Part shown: piece after piece, positions 36,529 to 46,037 of the stretch
Position numbering within the stretch: the first letter of the stretch is position 1
Layout of the letters: each line of letters starts with the position of its first letter
Assembly: GCF_003258315.1 (NCBI RefSeq)
Contig: NZ_CP030032.1
Coordinates: forward strand, 4,261,501-4,325,500
DNA from: Bradymonas sediminis
Lineage (GTDB): Bacteria > Myxococcota_A > Bradymonadia > Bradymonadales > Bradymonadaceae
Direction: 5' to 3'
DNA: 64,000 nt
Position numbers and translations under genes: made by a program
The notes under the pieces: model-generated
The model's input: only the letters and a program-made list of their open reading frames with translations
The model's database searches: none
Told to the model about the DNA's origin: nothing

Positions 36529-37731
36529 GGCCGAGTCCCGGGCCATTAACACGCGCCCCGCCTTCCACCACCAGGCGCCGGTGACGAGCAAGAGCACGCC
36601 CGAGAGCCAGAACGGGGCGCCGTGGGAGATATGCACGAAGATCAGCCCGCCGATGGCGGGGCCGACGACGCGCGACAGGCTCGCGAAGGATTGCAAGACC
36701 CCCATAAGCGCGCCGGTCTGGGAGGGGTCGGGGCTCAGGCTTGAGGTCATCGACAGGATGCCCGGGTGCACCAGGGCGCGGCCGACGGTGGCGAGCCCCA
36801 AGAAGACGAAGAGGAACCAGAGGGCGTGGTTGAACGGGGTCACCGTGAGTCCAACGCCCACCAGCAACACCCCGATGCCGACCATCCTGCGGTCGCCGAT
36901 CTTTTTGGAGATGCGCCCGATGCCGCCCTGCACCAGGGCCATGAGCAGGCCGAAGGCGGCGAACGACATGCCGACCTGTTTTTGCTCCCAGCCGTAGATC
37001 TCGTTGGCGTAGACGAAAAACGTCCCTTCCATGATGGTAATGGCGAGCGAATAGGAGAAGAAGATGCCACACATCAGCGCGACCGGGCGACTCTTAAGGT
37101 GATGGGCGATCGAGGCGAGGCCGGTCTTGACGCGGTTTTCGCGGCGCGCGGCGGCGTCTCGGGTGGGCTCGATCAACAAGAAGACGCCCATAATGGCGGC
37201 GATGACGTAGATGCAGGCGCCGATCGCAAACGGCAGGCCGGTGGCCAGCGGGCCGGGGCCAGACGCCCCGAAGGTGCTGATCCAGGCGCCCAGCCCCGCG
37301 CCGATCGTAAAGCCGATGCCGAAGCTGATGCCGATGACCGCCATGCCCTTGCTTCGCGATTGGGGGTCGGTGGAGTCGGCGATGAGCGCGCTGGCGGTGG
37401 CGACGTTGCCGGCGCACATGCCCACCAGAAAGCGCACGATATAGAGCAGCCAGAGGGCGGGGGTCAGGGCGGTCATCACCTCGAAGACCGCGGCGGTCAA
37501 GAAGGTCGCGATGAGGGTGCGTTTTCGGCCGAATCGGTCCGAGATGGCGCCCCAGATCGGCGCCATCAGCAGTTGGCCGAGCGCCTGGATTGCGTAGAGG
37601 AAACCGACGTCGGTCGCGGTTCCGTCCAACGCGTAGGCCAGCGCGGGGAGCACCGGGATCGAGATCGCGAAGCCGATCAGGTTGACCAGCAGGACGGGGA
37701 ACAGGCGCAGCACCGGGCTTTTTGTATTCAT
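36514..37731 (-). CDS. MFS efflux transporter, TetA-like
   Basis: 405 residues with about 12 membrane helices. The loop 2-3 motif A is GAISDRFGRKRT, and the helix 5 region GISFGIGFTIGAGLGAWIS is the motif C of drug:H+ antiporters. The general form matches DHA1-type efflux pumps such as TetA; the substrate is not predictable. Its start faces the CNNM gene across 549 bp. The gene overlaps the lipoprotein 3' end by 15 bases. Confidence 0.88.
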   Translation of the reverse strand: MNTKSPVLRLFPVLLVNLIGFAISIPVLPALAYALDGTATDVGFLYAIQALGQLLMAPIWGAISDRFGRKRTLIATFLTAAVFEVMTALTPALWLLYIVRFLVGMCAGNVATASALIADSTDPQSRSKGMAVIGISFGIGFTIGAGLGAWISTFGASGPGPLATGLPFAIGACIYVIAAIMGVFLLIEPTRDAAARRENRVKTGLASIAHHLKSRPVALMCGIFFSYSLAITIMEGTFFVYANEIYGWEQKQVGMSFAAFGLLMALVQGGIGRISKKIGDRRMVGIGVLLVGVGLTVTPFNHALWFLFVFLGLATVGRALVHPGILSMTSSLSPDPSQTGALMGVLQSFASLSRVVGPAIGGLIFVHISHGAPFWLSGVLLLVTGAWWWKAGRVLMARDSASVGR

Positions 37732-38280
37732 GAGCGAACGCTATGTGTCGGCGACGGTCCCGGCGGCATGGCTCGTGTGAAGAATCATTGCAGCGAAGAC
37801 AACCGCAGGGAAAGGATGGGGACAGCGCGCATCTTCGGGTCGCGCCCGGAGTCCTCGCGCGCGTCCGGGATAGCAAAGAATGCGCAGGGTTGACCAGCCC
37901 GAATAAAACCGGGCCTCGCGATGCGCCCAGACGACATTTTGTCGCCATTTGGAATCAGCTTGGAATAACTTAATGCGTGTTTTTATTTACCCATTAACCC
38001 CGCCTTTTCTTGACAGGCAGGCGACGAAACAAGAGTATTTTAGCTGGCGGTGTTTTTGGAGGTGTTATTTCTCGCGCGCGTGCGTTAACGCAGCGCGGGC
38101 TGAGCGTCACAACTCGGCACAAAGAGCGAGCATAACACCGCAGCACCGTCTTTTGTGTATGTTGTATGGCGTGCGGGCAACGATGGAGCCAAGAGAATCG
38201 CGTCGCGATTAGGGGCTCATCGGCGCCGGGGCGGCGACTGGGTCGCCGTTTTCTTCACGTTATTTGCTGGTCGAGACATT
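37732..38280. promoter_or_regulatory. Divergent intergenic region, MFS / CNNM genes
   Basis: 549 bp without a convincing gene. The middle is AT-rich. A good -35-like TTGACA at 38010-38015 has TATTTT only after 20 bases, so a forward promoter is possible but weak. No repeat or RNA motif was recognised. Confidence 0.3.
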
Positions 38281-39591
38281 TTGGAATCCGTATTACCCGA
38301 CGTCGTCGGTATCGTACTGTGTCTTCTGGGCTCAGGGCTATTTTCGACGACGCAAACAGCGCTGAATTCTCTGACGGAATCTCAAGCGCGAAAATTGGTC
38401 GAGCAAAAAGGAAGCTACGCACTCACGATGTGGCGCAATACGCCGGATCGAGTGAACAGCGGACTTCTTATTGCCAATACTCTTAGCAATCTTGGGGCGG
38501 CCGCGCTCGCGGCCCATGGCGCGTTGATCCTTGGGGGTCCGTACCTGACAGACCCCTCCCGCTTCGGCAGCTTGCTCGCCGCGGCGGTGGCGACGGTAGC
38601 CTTCTTGGTCCTCACCTTTGGGGAGGCCCTGCCGCGAACACTCGGGGAGCGGCGCGCCCAGAAGGTCGTCGCGCCGATGCTCACGCTGACGCTGCCTGTC
38701 CAATTCCTGCTCTCGCCGCTGACCTTCGTCTTTATGGGGCTCTCCAGCGCGCTCTACCACCTGATCGGCGAAGATGAGGATGCCATGGAGCCGTCGGTCA
38801 CCACCGAAGATCTCGAGCATATGCTCGACCAGGGCTCCCTGGAGGGTAGCTTCGGCGAGAATGGTGAGCGCCTGTTGCGCTCGGTCTTCGAGTTCTCCGA
38901 CACCCTGGTGCGCGAGCTGATGGTGCCCCGCACCGACGTCGTGTCCCTGACCATTGAGATGACCTTTAACGAGATCATCGACGAGTTGGTCAACTGCGGA
39001 CACAGCCGCCTGCCGGTCTATGAGGGCAGCGTCGACGATGTCGTCGGCGTCTTCTACGCCAAGGATATCCTGAGCGTGATCGCCAGCGGGCAGGCCGACA
39101 ACTTCCACCTGCGCGATTATATGCGCCGCCCCTATTTCGTGCCCGAGGGCAAGCGCGTCGCCCAATTGCTGACCGAGTTCCAGACCGAGCGCCTTCATAT
39201 GGCGATCGTGGTCGACGAATTCGGCGGCACCTCCGGGGTCATCACCCTGGAGGATATCAGCGAAGAGATCTTCGGCGATATTCAGGACGAATACGACGTC
39301 GAGCCCTCGCAGATGGTGCCCATCGACGACAGCCATGTGCGCGTGGACGCGCGCACCCCGATTCATGAGGTCGAAGAATTTTTTGGCCTCGAATTGCCCG
39401 ACCATCCCGACTATGAATCCCTGGGCGGCTTCTTGATGAGCCAGGTCGGCGGGGTTCCCGAGCCGGGCCACGAGGTTATCTGGGAGGGGCTGCGTTTTCG
39501 CGTCTTGGAGGCCGACCCCAAAAAGGTCATCTCAGTGCTGATTGAGCTGATAAACCAGTCGGGCGATGAGCCGGAGCAATTGGTCTCCTGA
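38281..39591 (+). CDS. CNNM/CBS-domain membrane protein (CorC/HlyC type)
   Basis: 436 residues. The N-terminal CNNM domain has about three or four membrane helices (VVGIVLCLLGSGLFSTTQTA, AVATVAFLVLTFGEALPRTL). A CBS pair follows at about 205-330 (RELMVPRTDVVSL, SRLPVYEGSVDDVVGVFYAKD, IVVDEFGGTSGVITLEDISE), and a CorC_HlyC domain (about 350-425) ends it. Such proteins are tied to Mg2+/Co2+ homeostasis. The start is put at TTG 38281 since the family begins at this helix; the open frame upstream has a GTG at 38155 with no family similarity. Confidence 0.88.
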   Translation: MESVLPDVVGIVLCLLGSGLFSTTQTALNSLTESQARKLVEQKGSYALTMWRNTPDRVNSGLLIANTLSNLGAAALAAHGALILGGPYLTDPSRFGSLLAAAVATVAFLVLTFGEALPRTLGERRAQKVVAPMLTLTLPVQFLLSPLTFVFMGLSSALYHLIGEDEDAMEPSVTTEDLEHMLDQGSLEGSFGENGERLLRSVFEFSDTLVRELMVPRTDVVSLTIEMTFNEIIDELVNCGHSRLPVYEGSVDDVVGVFYAKDILSVIASGQADNFHLRDYMRRPYFVPEGKRVAQLLTEFQTERLHMAIVVDEFGGTSGVITLEDISEEIFGDIQDEYDVEPSQMVPIDDSHVRVDARTPIHEVEEFFGLELPDHPDYESLGGFLMSQVGGVPEPGHEVIWEGLRFRVLEADPKKVISVLIELINQSGDEPEQLVS

Positions 39592-39792
39592 GTTTTGAAA
39601 TCACAGCGATGATGATGGCGTTTGGCGGCCCATTGCGCCGCCAGAGCGCGGCTGCGGGCGGATCGCTCGCCCTTGCGCGAATTTCACTAGAATAAGTTCC
39701 GCTCGCCCGCGTCCAAGAAGATGAGCAGCGGGTTTCGGCCCGGCTCCACCCACATCATTTTCGCATTATTTTCCGCAAATATGGACGTTATA

Positions 39793-40599
39793 ATGAAGCC
39801 ACGAAGTACGACAACGAATCGAATCGGCCGCCGATTATGGACCGCCGCCGCCATCGTCGGACTCACCAGCGGCGTCGCGCTCAGCGTGCAGCCCTCTTCC
39901 GACGGCGTCTTCGAGCTGAGCAGCGGCGCCAACGCCCTGGCCCAGGAGAAGGCCGCCAAAGAAGCCAAGGCATCCAAAGGGTCGGGCCCCGCCGAGATGT
40001 CGGCCAATGACGTCGCCGAGCGCATTCAGGACTTCTACAAAGAAACCGCCGACTATAACGCACATTTCCAGCAGATTTACACCGATATTGCCGCCGGAGC
40101 GACCAAGACCAGCAAGGGCCGGGTCTATTTCAAGAAGCCCGGAAAGATGCGCTGGGATTATTATAACCCCGGCGGCAAAGGCCGCTCCAAGGTGCTGGTC
40201 AGCGACGGCGCGAGCTTCTGGATCTACGAATACGAGTTCAAACAGGCGTTCAAAAAATGCCTGGCCGACAGCCAATTGCCCACGAGCCTGAAATTTTTGA
40301 TGGGTCAGGGCGACCTGATCAAAGAGTTCAACATCAGCTTCGCGGACAACTCGACGGCCAAGAAGCCGGTGCTCAATTTGGTCCCGAAGGTGCCTACCTC
40401 GAAATACACCCGCCTGGTATTCGAGCTGGACCCGAAGACCTTCCAGGTGAAGAAGACCACGATCTTCGACCCCTACGGCAACACCAATCAGATCGAATTC
40501 GCCAAGGCGAAGATCAACAAGAATCTGCCGGATAGCGGCTTCACCTTCGAGCCGCCCAAAGACGCGCGGCTGCTGAATCCGCAGAAAAAATGTGATTAA
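39793..40599 (+). CDS. lolA: Outer-membrane lipoprotein carrier protein LolA
   Basis: Periplasmic chaperone that shuttles lipoproteins to the outer membrane. 268 residues with an N-terminal signal region, then the LolA core: DVAERIQDFYKETADYNAHF, GRVYFKKPGKMRWDYYNPG, LVSDGASFWIYEYEFKQ. Lipoproteins are very abundant in this genome. The two Cys in FKKCLADSQ and at the C-terminus are a local feature. The ATG at 39793 gives the usual signal; ATG 39781 is an alternative. A strong terminator follows. Confidence 0.92.
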   Translation: MKPRSTTTNRIGRRLWTAAAIVGLTSGVALSVQPSSDGVFELSSGANALAQEKAAKEAKASKGSGPAEMSANDVAERIQDFYKETADYNAHFQQIYTDIAAGATKTSKGRVYFKKPGKMRWDYYNPGGKGRSKVLVSDGASFWIYEYEFKQAFKKCLADSQLPTSLKFLMGQGDLIKEFNISFADNSTAKKPVLNLVPKVPTSKYTRLVFELDPKTFQVKKTTIFDPYGNTNQIEFAKAKINKNLPDSGFTFEPPKDARLLNPQKKCD

Positions 40600-40626
40600 T
40601 CTGCCGCGCTCGATTGTTGGATAAGG

Positions 40627-40662
40627 GAGGCGCTTCGAGTTCGCTCGGAGCGCCTCTTTTTC
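40627..40662 (+). terminator. Rho-independent terminator of lolA
   Basis: GAGGCGCT-T-CGAG pairs with CTCG-G-AGCGCCTC (13 bp with one G-T pair) around a 4-base TTCG loop, followed by six Ts. It lies 28 bases past the lolA stop. Confidence 0.92.
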
Positions 40663-40879
40663 CGAGACCCAACGCGCGCGCCACCACCGGCTCCGAAGAC
40701 GATCTTGATAGACCTCAGCCCCTTCCATCCAACCTATCTTTTGACGCTGTTGAGCACGCTGAGCGCAGCGGCGTTTTTGCTCTGGGCGCTGCGCTAAGAT
40801 CTGCGCGCGGCGCTCGATTTCGGGCAAACCGCCGTTTGACCTTCCCGAACCTCGGGACTAAAAGGTCGCTGCTTCTTCG

Positions 40880-41071
40880 ATGGCCCTGCTCCGGCGGTGC
40901 TCCCCAGGCTTTAAAAACGGTTTCACCTTGAAAAACTCCACCGACGCTCAAGCTCAACCCGAGAAATCCCCCGCATCGCGCCAGCGGCTGCTGCCGCTCT
41001 TCGCCCTGGCGAGCGCGATGATGGTGCTCGGATATTATCTGGCGATCACCCAGAGCGCGGAACCCCAATAA
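40880..41071 (+). CDS. N-terminal TM fragment of a probably frameshifted gene
   Basis: 63 codons with one membrane helix (LLPLFALASAMMVLGYYLAI) near the C-terminus. The ORF stops at 41071 just after a CCCC run. The next frame (+1) runs on as a continuous reading frame into the following protein without a stop, so the two are probably one gene: N-terminal anchor plus extracytoplasmic domain. Whether an extra C at 41063-41066 is a sequencing error, a real mutation or a shift signal cannot be decided. A TTG at 40928 is an alternative start. Confidence 0.5.
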   Translation: MALLRRCSPGFKNGFTLKNSTDAQAQPEKSPASRQRLLPLFALASAMMVLGYYLAITQSAEPQ

Positions 41072-42113
41072 AGTTGAGCCGGTCGAGCACCTCGAAGACA
41101 GCGCGCAGCAAATCGCGCCGCTAGAGATCAATGACGAGGGTGTGGACACGTCGATTCGCGGCGTCCGGTTCGCCTACGCCCCCCTCGACGCGCGCCGCTC
41201 GACGCTTGAGCTGCGCCAGGACTCAAAGACGGTGGAGGCCCAGGGGGAATCGGTGGGGCTTCGCACCCAGATCGCGCTGAATTTCGAAGAGGTCTTCGCC
41301 CTTCGCAGCGAGCTCCTCGCCGGAGACGCCGATGAGGACCTGCCGGAGATGTTCGGGGTCGCCGAAGCCGACGCCGCGATCGACCCCAATGGCAAGACGG
41401 TGTCGCCCGACGCTCTGGCGGCCACGCGCACCTATACCGATGTGCGCGCCGCCGTTCACACCGTGCAGGAGCAGAACTCCGGGTTGCTCGGAAAGAATAT
41501 CAGCGCGCAGGTCGCGGGCCTATTGCAGGGCTCGGTGACGCGCACCTTTTTGCAGCCAAATGGCGAGAATATCGACTTTGAGTGGCGCAATGTGCCCAAC
41601 CCCGAGGCGCGCCGTATCCTTTATTTGGTGCGCGATAGCCAGGCGTTTTTGACCCCGCGCTTCACCGCCGACGCGCTTAACCCGGGCGACACCTGGTCCT
41701 ATGAGCGCCCGCTGTGGGTCGACCCGGATGATAAGAAAATGCACGCCGAGGGGACGGTCACGATCTCGAACCGCTTCGTCGGCACGCTCGAGGTCGACGG
41801 GCGCCAACTCGGCGTGATTCGCCAGACATTGGACGGCCACGCGGACGGCGAGGTTCGGGCGAGCGCGTCCACCAAATTCGCCATGAAGGGCAGCGGGTCG
41901 GGCATCTTTTTGGTTGATCTCAAGGACGGAAGCCGCGTCGCCGCGGACCTTGATTTTGAGCGCACCCTGACGGTCGACAACGGCGGCGAGCCGGCGGTTC
42001 AGAGCAGCAAGATCGCGCTGAAGCTTCGCCCCAGCGGCGGCATCAAGCTCCCGAAGATGCTCCAGGCCGCGCGCGAGATCGACGGGCCCGCCCCGCCCGA
42101 AGCCACTCCCTAA
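41072..42113 (+). CDS. Extracytoplasmic domain of unknown function (continuation of the anchored gene)
   Basis: About 346 codons, open from before 41072; a GTG at 41142 is the first start-type codon in this frame. The sequence is soluble and beta-rich, with VRAAVHTVQEQNSGLLGKNI, LNPGDTWSYERPLWVD and a second half that resembles repeated beta-strands (KFAMKGSGSGIFLVDLKDG). No family is recognised. The upstream fragment gives it a membrane anchor if the frameshift is bridged. It ends 181 bases before the M20 gene. Confidence 0.6.
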
Positions 42114-42294
42114 GCCCCGGCGCCCCCCCTCTGCGCCGCATCGGCTCCATCGCATCAGCGCCCTCGCCCGTTTCGGCCCAGAAGCGTCTTCAAATCGATA
42201 AAAATCGCATCCTCCACGGTTGAAGCAAAGGGCACTCCTGCGCTAAGGATCTGCGCAGTGATTCGAATCTCTCTCACCCCACTCGGAGCCCCAA

Positions 42295-43659
42295 ATGAGC
42301 GACCAGAAGATCCCCGACTACCTCGCCGAAAATCAGGACCGATTCCTCGAAGAACTCAAAGAATATTTGCGCATCCCGAGCATCTCGACGGATTCGGAGC
42401 GCAAAGAAGACGTGGCGCGTTGCGCCGAGTGGGTGGCCGAGCACCTCAAGGGCATCGGCATCGACGATGTGCAGATCGAGCAGACCCCGGGCCACCCGAT
42501 CGTGTACGCCGAGCATTGCAAGGCGCCGGGCAAGCCGACCATCCTGGTCTACGGGCACTACGATGTGCAGCCGCCGGACCCCTTGGAGTTGTGGGAGACG
42601 CCGCCGTTTGAGCCGACCGTGCGCGACGGCAAGATCTTTGCCCGCGGCGCGACCGACGATAAGGGCCAGCTCTTTGCGCATTTTAAGGGCCTCGAAGCGC
42701 ACCTGAAAACCGCCGGCGAATTGCCGGTCAACGTGAAGTTGCTCATCGAGGGTGAGGAAGAGGTCGGCAGCCCGAACCTGACTCCGTGGGTCGTGGCCAA
42801 TAAGGAGCGTCTGGCCTGCGATGCGGTGGTGATCTCGGACTCCTCGATGTTCGCCCCGGGCATGCCGACGCTGACCTACGGGCTGCGCGGGCTGACCTAT
42901 TTTGAGGTGACCGTACAGGGCCCCGACCACGACCTTCACTCGGGACTCTTCGGCGGCACCGTGCCCAACCCGATCAACGAGTTGGCCAAGATCATCGCCC
43001 AATTGCACGACAAAGACGGGCGCGTGGCGATCCCCGGCTTCTATGACGACGTGATCCCGCTGACCCCCGACGAGCGCGAGCAATTCGCCAAGTTGCCCTT
43101 CGACGACGAGAAATTCCGCGCCCAGACCGGCGCCCCCGGGCTGTGCGGCGAGGTCGGCTACACCACGCTTGAGCGCAAATGGGCGCGCCCGACCCTGGAT
43201 TGCAACGGCATCTGGGGCGGGTTCATCGGCGAGGGCGCCAAGACGGTGCTGCCGTCGACGGCGTCGGCGAAGATCTCGTGTCGCCTGGTCCCCGGCCAAG
43301 ACCCCGAGAAGGTCTTCGACCTGGCCCGCGACTATATCGAGGGCCTCGCCCCGGACACGGTGAAGTTGACCTTCTTGCCGCATCACGGCGGCGACCCCGT
43401 CCTCACCGACCGCGACAACGACCAGGTGCGCGCGGCGAGCCGGGCGCTCAAGAAGTCCTGGGGCGTCGACCCGGTGTTCACCCGCGGCGGCGGCTCGATC
43501 CCGGTGGTCGCGACCTTCGCCAATGAATTGAAATCCCCGACCATCTTGATGGGACTGGGCCTGGACGACGACCGTCTGCACAGCCCCAACGAGAAGTTCA
43601 ACCTCGAGTGCTTCTATAAAGGCATCGAGACCAGCGCGTATCTCTGGGACGAACTCTAA
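42295..43659 (+). CDS. M20-family dipeptidase
   Basis: 454-residue zinc peptidase of the carnosinase/PepV-like group. Metal and catalytic residues are seen in YGHYDVQP (His, Asp), GATDDKGQ, LIEGEEEVGS (Glu pair) and DLHSGLFGG; PSTASAKISCRLVPGQDP begins the lid domain. Such enzymes hydrolyse dipeptides. No signal is present, so it is cytoplasmic. GGAG lies 6 bases before the ATG. The next gene starts 2 bases after its stop. Confidence 0.92.
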   Translation: MSDQKIPDYLAENQDRFLEELKEYLRIPSISTDSERKEDVARCAEWVAEHLKGIGIDDVQIEQTPGHPIVYAEHCKAPGKPTILVYGHYDVQPPDPLELWETPPFEPTVRDGKIFARGATDDKGQLFAHFKGLEAHLKTAGELPVNVKLLIEGEEEVGSPNLTPWVVANKERLACDAVVISDSSMFAPGMPTLTYGLRGLTYFEVTVQGPDHDLHSGLFGGTVPNPINELAKIIAQLHDKDGRVAIPGFYDDVIPLTPDEREQFAKLPFDDEKFRAQTGAPGLCGEVGYTTLERKWARPTLDCNGIWGGFIGEGAKTVLPSTASAKISCRLVPGQDPEKVFDLARDYIEGLAPDTVKLTFLPHHGGDPVLTDRDNDQVRAASRALKKSWGVDPVFTRGGGSIPVVATFANELKSPTILMGLGLDDDRLHSPNEKFNLECFYKGIETSAYLWDEL

Positions 43660-43660
43660 T

Positions 43661-44032
43661 ATGCGGCCATTGGATAAAGCAGCGTCAAATCGACGTTTTT
43701 TGAAGATGCGCATCGCGCTCGTCGGCCTGTCGGCCCTCGCCTTCAGCTATGGATGCGAGGCCGATAAGGCCGGGGCTCCGGCCGAGGTCAAACCGCCGAG
43801 CGCCCGGGCCGAGATGGGAGCCAAACGCTTCGCGCGATTGAACGCGCGGGCGCGCGGCCTCGGCACCCAGACGGCCAAGGATGTCATCTTTTTGGCCCAG
43901 GAGATTAATATGCTGGACCCACGCTCCGAGCGCGCCCAATCGGCGCGCGAGGCGCGCGAGCTCCTGGAGAAGATCACCGCCGATCCTGCGGCGGACTCCC
44001 CGGAGCTTCCCCCCATGATCCCGACTCAATAA
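43661..44032 (+). CDS. Small putative lipoprotein
   Basis: 123 residues. A signal-like segment (ALVGLSALAFSYGC) ends in a Cys, a non-classical lipobox. The rest is Ala/Arg/Glu-rich and helical (AKRFARLNARARGLGTQTAK). Not recognised. It starts 2 bases past the dipeptidase stop, so the two may be co-transcribed. An ATG 15 codons further in would give a shorter signal and is equally plausible. Confidence 0.6.
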   Translation: MRPLDKAASNRRFLKMRIALVGLSALAFSYGCEADKAGAPAEVKPPSARAEMGAKRFARLNARARGLGTQTAKDVIFLAQEINMLDPRSERAQSAREARELLEKITADPAADSPELPPMIPTQ

Positions 44033-44045
44033 CCCCGGTAACCTC

Positions 44046-44417
44046 ATGAAACTCTTTGTAATTTTTGGCTCGGTCCTGGGCCTGTTGGCCGTGGCTTCGG
44101 GCGCATTCGGCGCCCACGCGCTGGAGAACCACCTCGACGCCCCGATGCTCGAAATCTGGGAGACCGCGGCCAAATATCAGATGTATCACGCGCTGGCGCT
44201 CTTCGGGGCGGCCTGGCTGGTGACTCAAGACCCGACGTCGAATTGGGCGAACACCGCCGGCTGGGCGTTTTTTATCGGCACCCTTATCTTCTCGGGCTCG
44301 CTCTATATCTTGACGCTAAGCGGCATTAAGTGGCTCGGCGCGATCACCCCGATTGGCGGCGTGAGCCTGATGGTCGGCTGGTTTAGCTGCCTGATGGCGG
44401 CCATCAAACTCAAATAA
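44046..44417 (+). CDS. DUF423 membrane protein (YgdD family)
   Basis: 123 residues with four membrane helices, the full length of this family. Marks are GSVLGLLAVASGAFGAHAL at the start, ETAAKYQMYHALAL in the middle and GAITPIGGVSLMVGW near the end. Function is unknown in all family members I know. It starts 13 bases after the previous stop, so it may be in the same operon. Confidence 0.9.
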   Translation: MKLFVIFGSVLGLLAVASGAFGAHALENHLDAPMLEIWETAAKYQMYHALALFGAAWLVTQDPTSNWANTAGWAFFIGTLIFSGSLYILTLSGIKWLGAITPIGGVSLMVGWFSCLMAAIKLK

Positions 44418-44435
44418 TCCTCATCCGACTTAAAT

Positions 44436-44457
44436 CGCCTCCTGGAGGCGCCCTTTT
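44436..44457 (+). terminator. Short terminator-like hairpin
   Basis: CGCCTC and GAGGCG pair with a 3-base loop and are followed by CCCTTTT. It sits between the DUF423 gene and the ammonia-lyase gene. The stem is short, so termination may be partial. Confidence 0.4.
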
Positions 44458-44474
44458 CACGCGGCAGAAGTATC

Positions 44475-46025
44475 ATGGAAATCGGACATACCCTCCTCAC
44501 GCTTGAAACAATCGAGTCGGTCGTCGTCGACCGCAAAGAGGTGCAGCTCGCCGAATCGGCGCACGCCAAGATCAACGAGGCGGCGCGTTTTGTGCGCGAG
44601 ATGGCCCATAGCGGAAAGGTCGTGTACGGCGTGACCACCGGCTTCGGGGCAAACCGCAACCACGTGATTCGCCCCGAGGACGCCGAGACCCTGCAGGAGC
44701 GGCTGATCGTGAGCCACGCGTGCGGCGTGGGCGCGCCGCTGTCGACCGAGGTGGTGCGCGCGATGATGCTCCTGCGGGTCAACGCGCTGGCCCAGGGCGA
44801 CTCGGGCATCCGGCTGTCGACCCTGCAGGTGCTGGTCGATATGCTCAATCGGGGCGTGCACCCGATCGTGCCGGAGATGGGGAGCGTGGGGGCCAGCGGG
44901 GACCTCTGCCCGCTGGCGCATATGTGCCTGCCGATCCTGGGCTACGGTGAAGCCGAGTATAAGGGCGAGGTGATGAGCGGCGAGGAGGCGATGCGGGCGG
45001 CCGGGCTGTCGACGGTGCGCCTGACCTATAAGGAGGGGCTCGCGCTGCTGAACGGCACCCAGGCGATGACGGCGGCCGGGGTGATCGCCGCGATCTATTT
45101 CCGCCGCCTGCTCGACTGCGCGGACACCGTCGGCGCGATGAGCTTCGACGCGGTCGGTGGGCGGCTGGCCGCGCTCGACGCGCGCATCCATGAGCTTCGC
45201 AGGCGCCCGGGGCAGATCCACAGCGCCCGCGTGGTGCGGCGCTTGCTCAAGGGCAGCGAGCTCGCCGGCGCCCAGCCCGGCAGCATCGAGGGCAAGGTGG
45301 AATACGTCCAGGATTCCTATTGCCTGCGCTGCATGCCCCAGGTCCACGGGGCCAGCCGCGACGTGCTCGACCACGTCATCGAGGTCCTGACCACCGAGGC
45401 CAACGCGGTCACCGACAACCCGCTGGTGTTCCCGCCCAAAGACGGCGAGCCCGGCGCGATCCTGTCGGGCGGCAACTTCCACGGCCAGCCCGTGGCGATG
45501 GCGCTGGACTATCTGAAGATCGCGATCGCCGAGATCGGCAGCATCTCCGAGCGTCGCTCGGCCAAGCTCACCGACAAATATTTCTCTGAGGGGCTGCCGC
45601 CCTTTTTGGTCACCAACCCGGGCCTGAACTCGGGGATGATGATCCCGCAATATGTCGCCGCGGCGCTGGTCTCCGAGAATAAGACCCGCTCATTCCCGGC
45701 CAGCGTCGACTCCATCCCGACCAGCGCGAATATGGAAGACCACGTGTCGATGGGCATGCACGCCGCGATGCACGCGCTCAGGGCGCTGGAGAATGTCGAG
45801 CGGATCGTGGGCATCGAGTATTTGATCGCCGCCCAGGGCCTCGACTTGCGCGAGGGCTACCAGCTCGGCGAGGGCACCGCCCGCGCGCTGGCGCACCTGC
45901 GCGAGCACGTCAGCTTCTTGCAACATGACCGCGTGATGTACCCCGACATCAATAAGGCCGCCGACCTGATTCACGACGGCTCGTTGGCGGAGACGATGGC
46001 GGCGTTTTTCGCGCCGGTGGATTGA
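44475..46025 (+). CDS. hutH: Aromatic amino acid ammonia-lyase, histidine type
   Basis: 516-residue MIO enzyme that removes ammonia from histidine to give urocanate. The MIO-forming motif ASG is in GSVGASGDLCPLAH. The N-terminal YGVTTGFGANRNH carries the catalytic Tyr. The substrate-selecting pair is Ser-His (LIVSHACGVG), as in HAL, not His-Leu of tyrosine or Phe-Leu of phenylalanine lyases. No other hut gene is near, so the pathway cannot be confirmed here; a biosynthetic use is the alternative. The ATG at 44475 is clear. Confidence 0.85.
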   Translation: MEIGHTLLTLETIESVVVDRKEVQLAESAHAKINEAARFVREMAHSGKVVYGVTTGFGANRNHVIRPEDAETLQERLIVSHACGVGAPLSTEVVRAMMLLRVNALAQGDSGIRLSTLQVLVDMLNRGVHPIVPEMGSVGASGDLCPLAHMCLPILGYGEAEYKGEVMSGEEAMRAAGLSTVRLTYKEGLALLNGTQAMTAAGVIAAIYFRRLLDCADTVGAMSFDAVGGRLAALDARIHELRRRPGQIHSARVVRRLLKGSELAGAQPGSIEGKVEYVQDSYCLRCMPQVHGASRDVLDHVIEVLTTEANAVTDNPLVFPPKDGEPGAILSGGNFHGQPVAMALDYLKIAIAEIGSISERRSAKLTDKYFSEGLPPFLVTNPGLNSGMMIPQYVAAALVSENKTRSFPASVDSIPTSANMEDHVSMGMHAAMHALRALENVERIVGIEYLIAAQGLDLREGYQLGEGTARALAHLREHVSFLQHDRVMYPDINKAADLIHDGSLAETMAAFFAPVD

Positions 46026-46037
46026 CCCGGCGCGGGG

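Noticed and set aside
40762-40795. 9-bp inverted repeat (AGCGCAGCG / CGCTGCGCT) after lolA
   Set aside because: Loop is 16 bases, there is no U-tract, and a far better terminator lies just upstream.
42274-43713. 479-codon ORF opposite the M20 dipeptidase
   Set aside because: Forward strand has all M20 motifs and a good Shine-Dalgarno; this one has none.
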